64,000 nucleotides of DNA from contig NZ_CP072392.1 in NCBI RefSeq assembly GCF_017742835.1, positions 3,929,695-3,993,694 of the forward strand. The letters run 5' to 3'. The DNA comes from Aquabacter sp. L1I39. GTDB taxonomy: Bacteria > Pseudomonadota > Alphaproteobacteria > Rhizobiales > Xanthobacteraceae. This document shows, piece after piece, positions 63,949 through 64,000 of this stretch (positions are counted from its first letter, which is position 1; every line of letters begins with the position of its first letter). The notes under the pieces were generated by a model. It did not search any database and had not been told where the DNA came from. It was given only the letters and a program-made list of their open reading frames with translations. The translations under genes were made by a program, and so were the position numbers.

Positions 63949-64000
63949 ATGATCCGCGCCACGCCCGGAGAGATGACACGGCTTGCGCAGGGACAGGGCT
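63949..64000 (+). CDS. Start of a further gene, cut by the right edge
   Basis: ATG at 63949 opens a frame (MIRATPGEMTRLAQGQG) to the end of the window. It is too short to identify; from its position directly behind a binding-protein gene, an ABC transporter subunit is the likeliest content. Confidence 0.4.
   Translation, partial: MIRATPGEMTRLAQGQG

Overview
The window is high-GC DNA that reads as the chromosome of an alphaproteobacterium of the order Hyphomicrobiales (Rhizobiales). A Xanthobacteraceae-type organism (Xanthobacter, Azorhizobium or Ancylobacter relatives) is the best guess, and that is inference. The evidence is the gene order merR-ihfA-fabH-plsX-yceD-CBP3 opposite bamE, the order trp-moaC-moeA-lexA-comEC-gltX, the order tatABC-serS-surE, and SOS boxes of the alphaproteobacterial GTTC-N7-GTTC type. 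No rRNA, tRNA, CRISPR array, insertion sequence or prophage was seen.

Layout. 1-6.3 kb is a minus-strand housekeeping block (MerR regulator running off the left edge, ihfA, fabH, plsX, yceD, cytochrome bc1 chaperone), with bamE facing it and tpiA. 6.4-16.3 kb is a plus-strand run: ppiD, trpE, trpG, trpD, trpC, two tandem DUF2147 secreted proteins, moaC, moeA and lexA. 16.4-20.2 kb is one very large gene for a four-repeat RTX-like protein ending in a Hint (self-processing) domain, set between lexA and comEC. 20.3-29.8 kb holds comEC, gltX, a TusA-like protein, an orphan ABC ATPase, tatABC, serS and surE. 29.8-32.4 kb holds a Tat-exported gamma-glutamylcyclotransferase-like protein, a malyl-CoA-lyase-like aldolase and hspQ.

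From about 32.5 kb the content is accessory and catabolic. It starts with a LysR regulator, a 3-hydroxyisobutyrate-dehydrogenase-like enzyme, an aldehyde dehydrogenase and a DUF3100 membrane protein. Next comes a GntR regulator divergent from a polar-amino-acid-type ABC importer, followed by AA_synth (PF06684), alpha/beta hydrolase, aldehyde dehydrogenase and Fe-alcohol dehydrogenase genes. The same palindrome, TGGCATGCCA, lies before both the importer and the enzyme operon, so this looks like one regulon for an unknown substrate. Then come an isochorismatase-family hydrolase, a YtcJ-like amidohydrolase with a Cys/His-rich tail, an MFS exporter, a DUF892 ferritin-like protein, and a cyanide-insensitive-type bd oxidase (cydA-cydB-DUF2474).

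From 53.4 kb to the right edge there are two divergent nitrogen or organic-acid gene sets around a TrmB-like regulator. The minus operon encodes a NitT/TauT-type ABC importer, a flavin reductase and a nitrilase. The plus genes encode an Ldh_2-family oxidoreductase, a LysR regulator, a second nitrilase-superfamily amidohydrolase, an RraA-like protein and a periplasmic binding protein, and a further gene is cut by the right edge. The strongest candidates for undescribed biology are the Hint-repeat protein and the GntR/AA_synth catabolic regulon.
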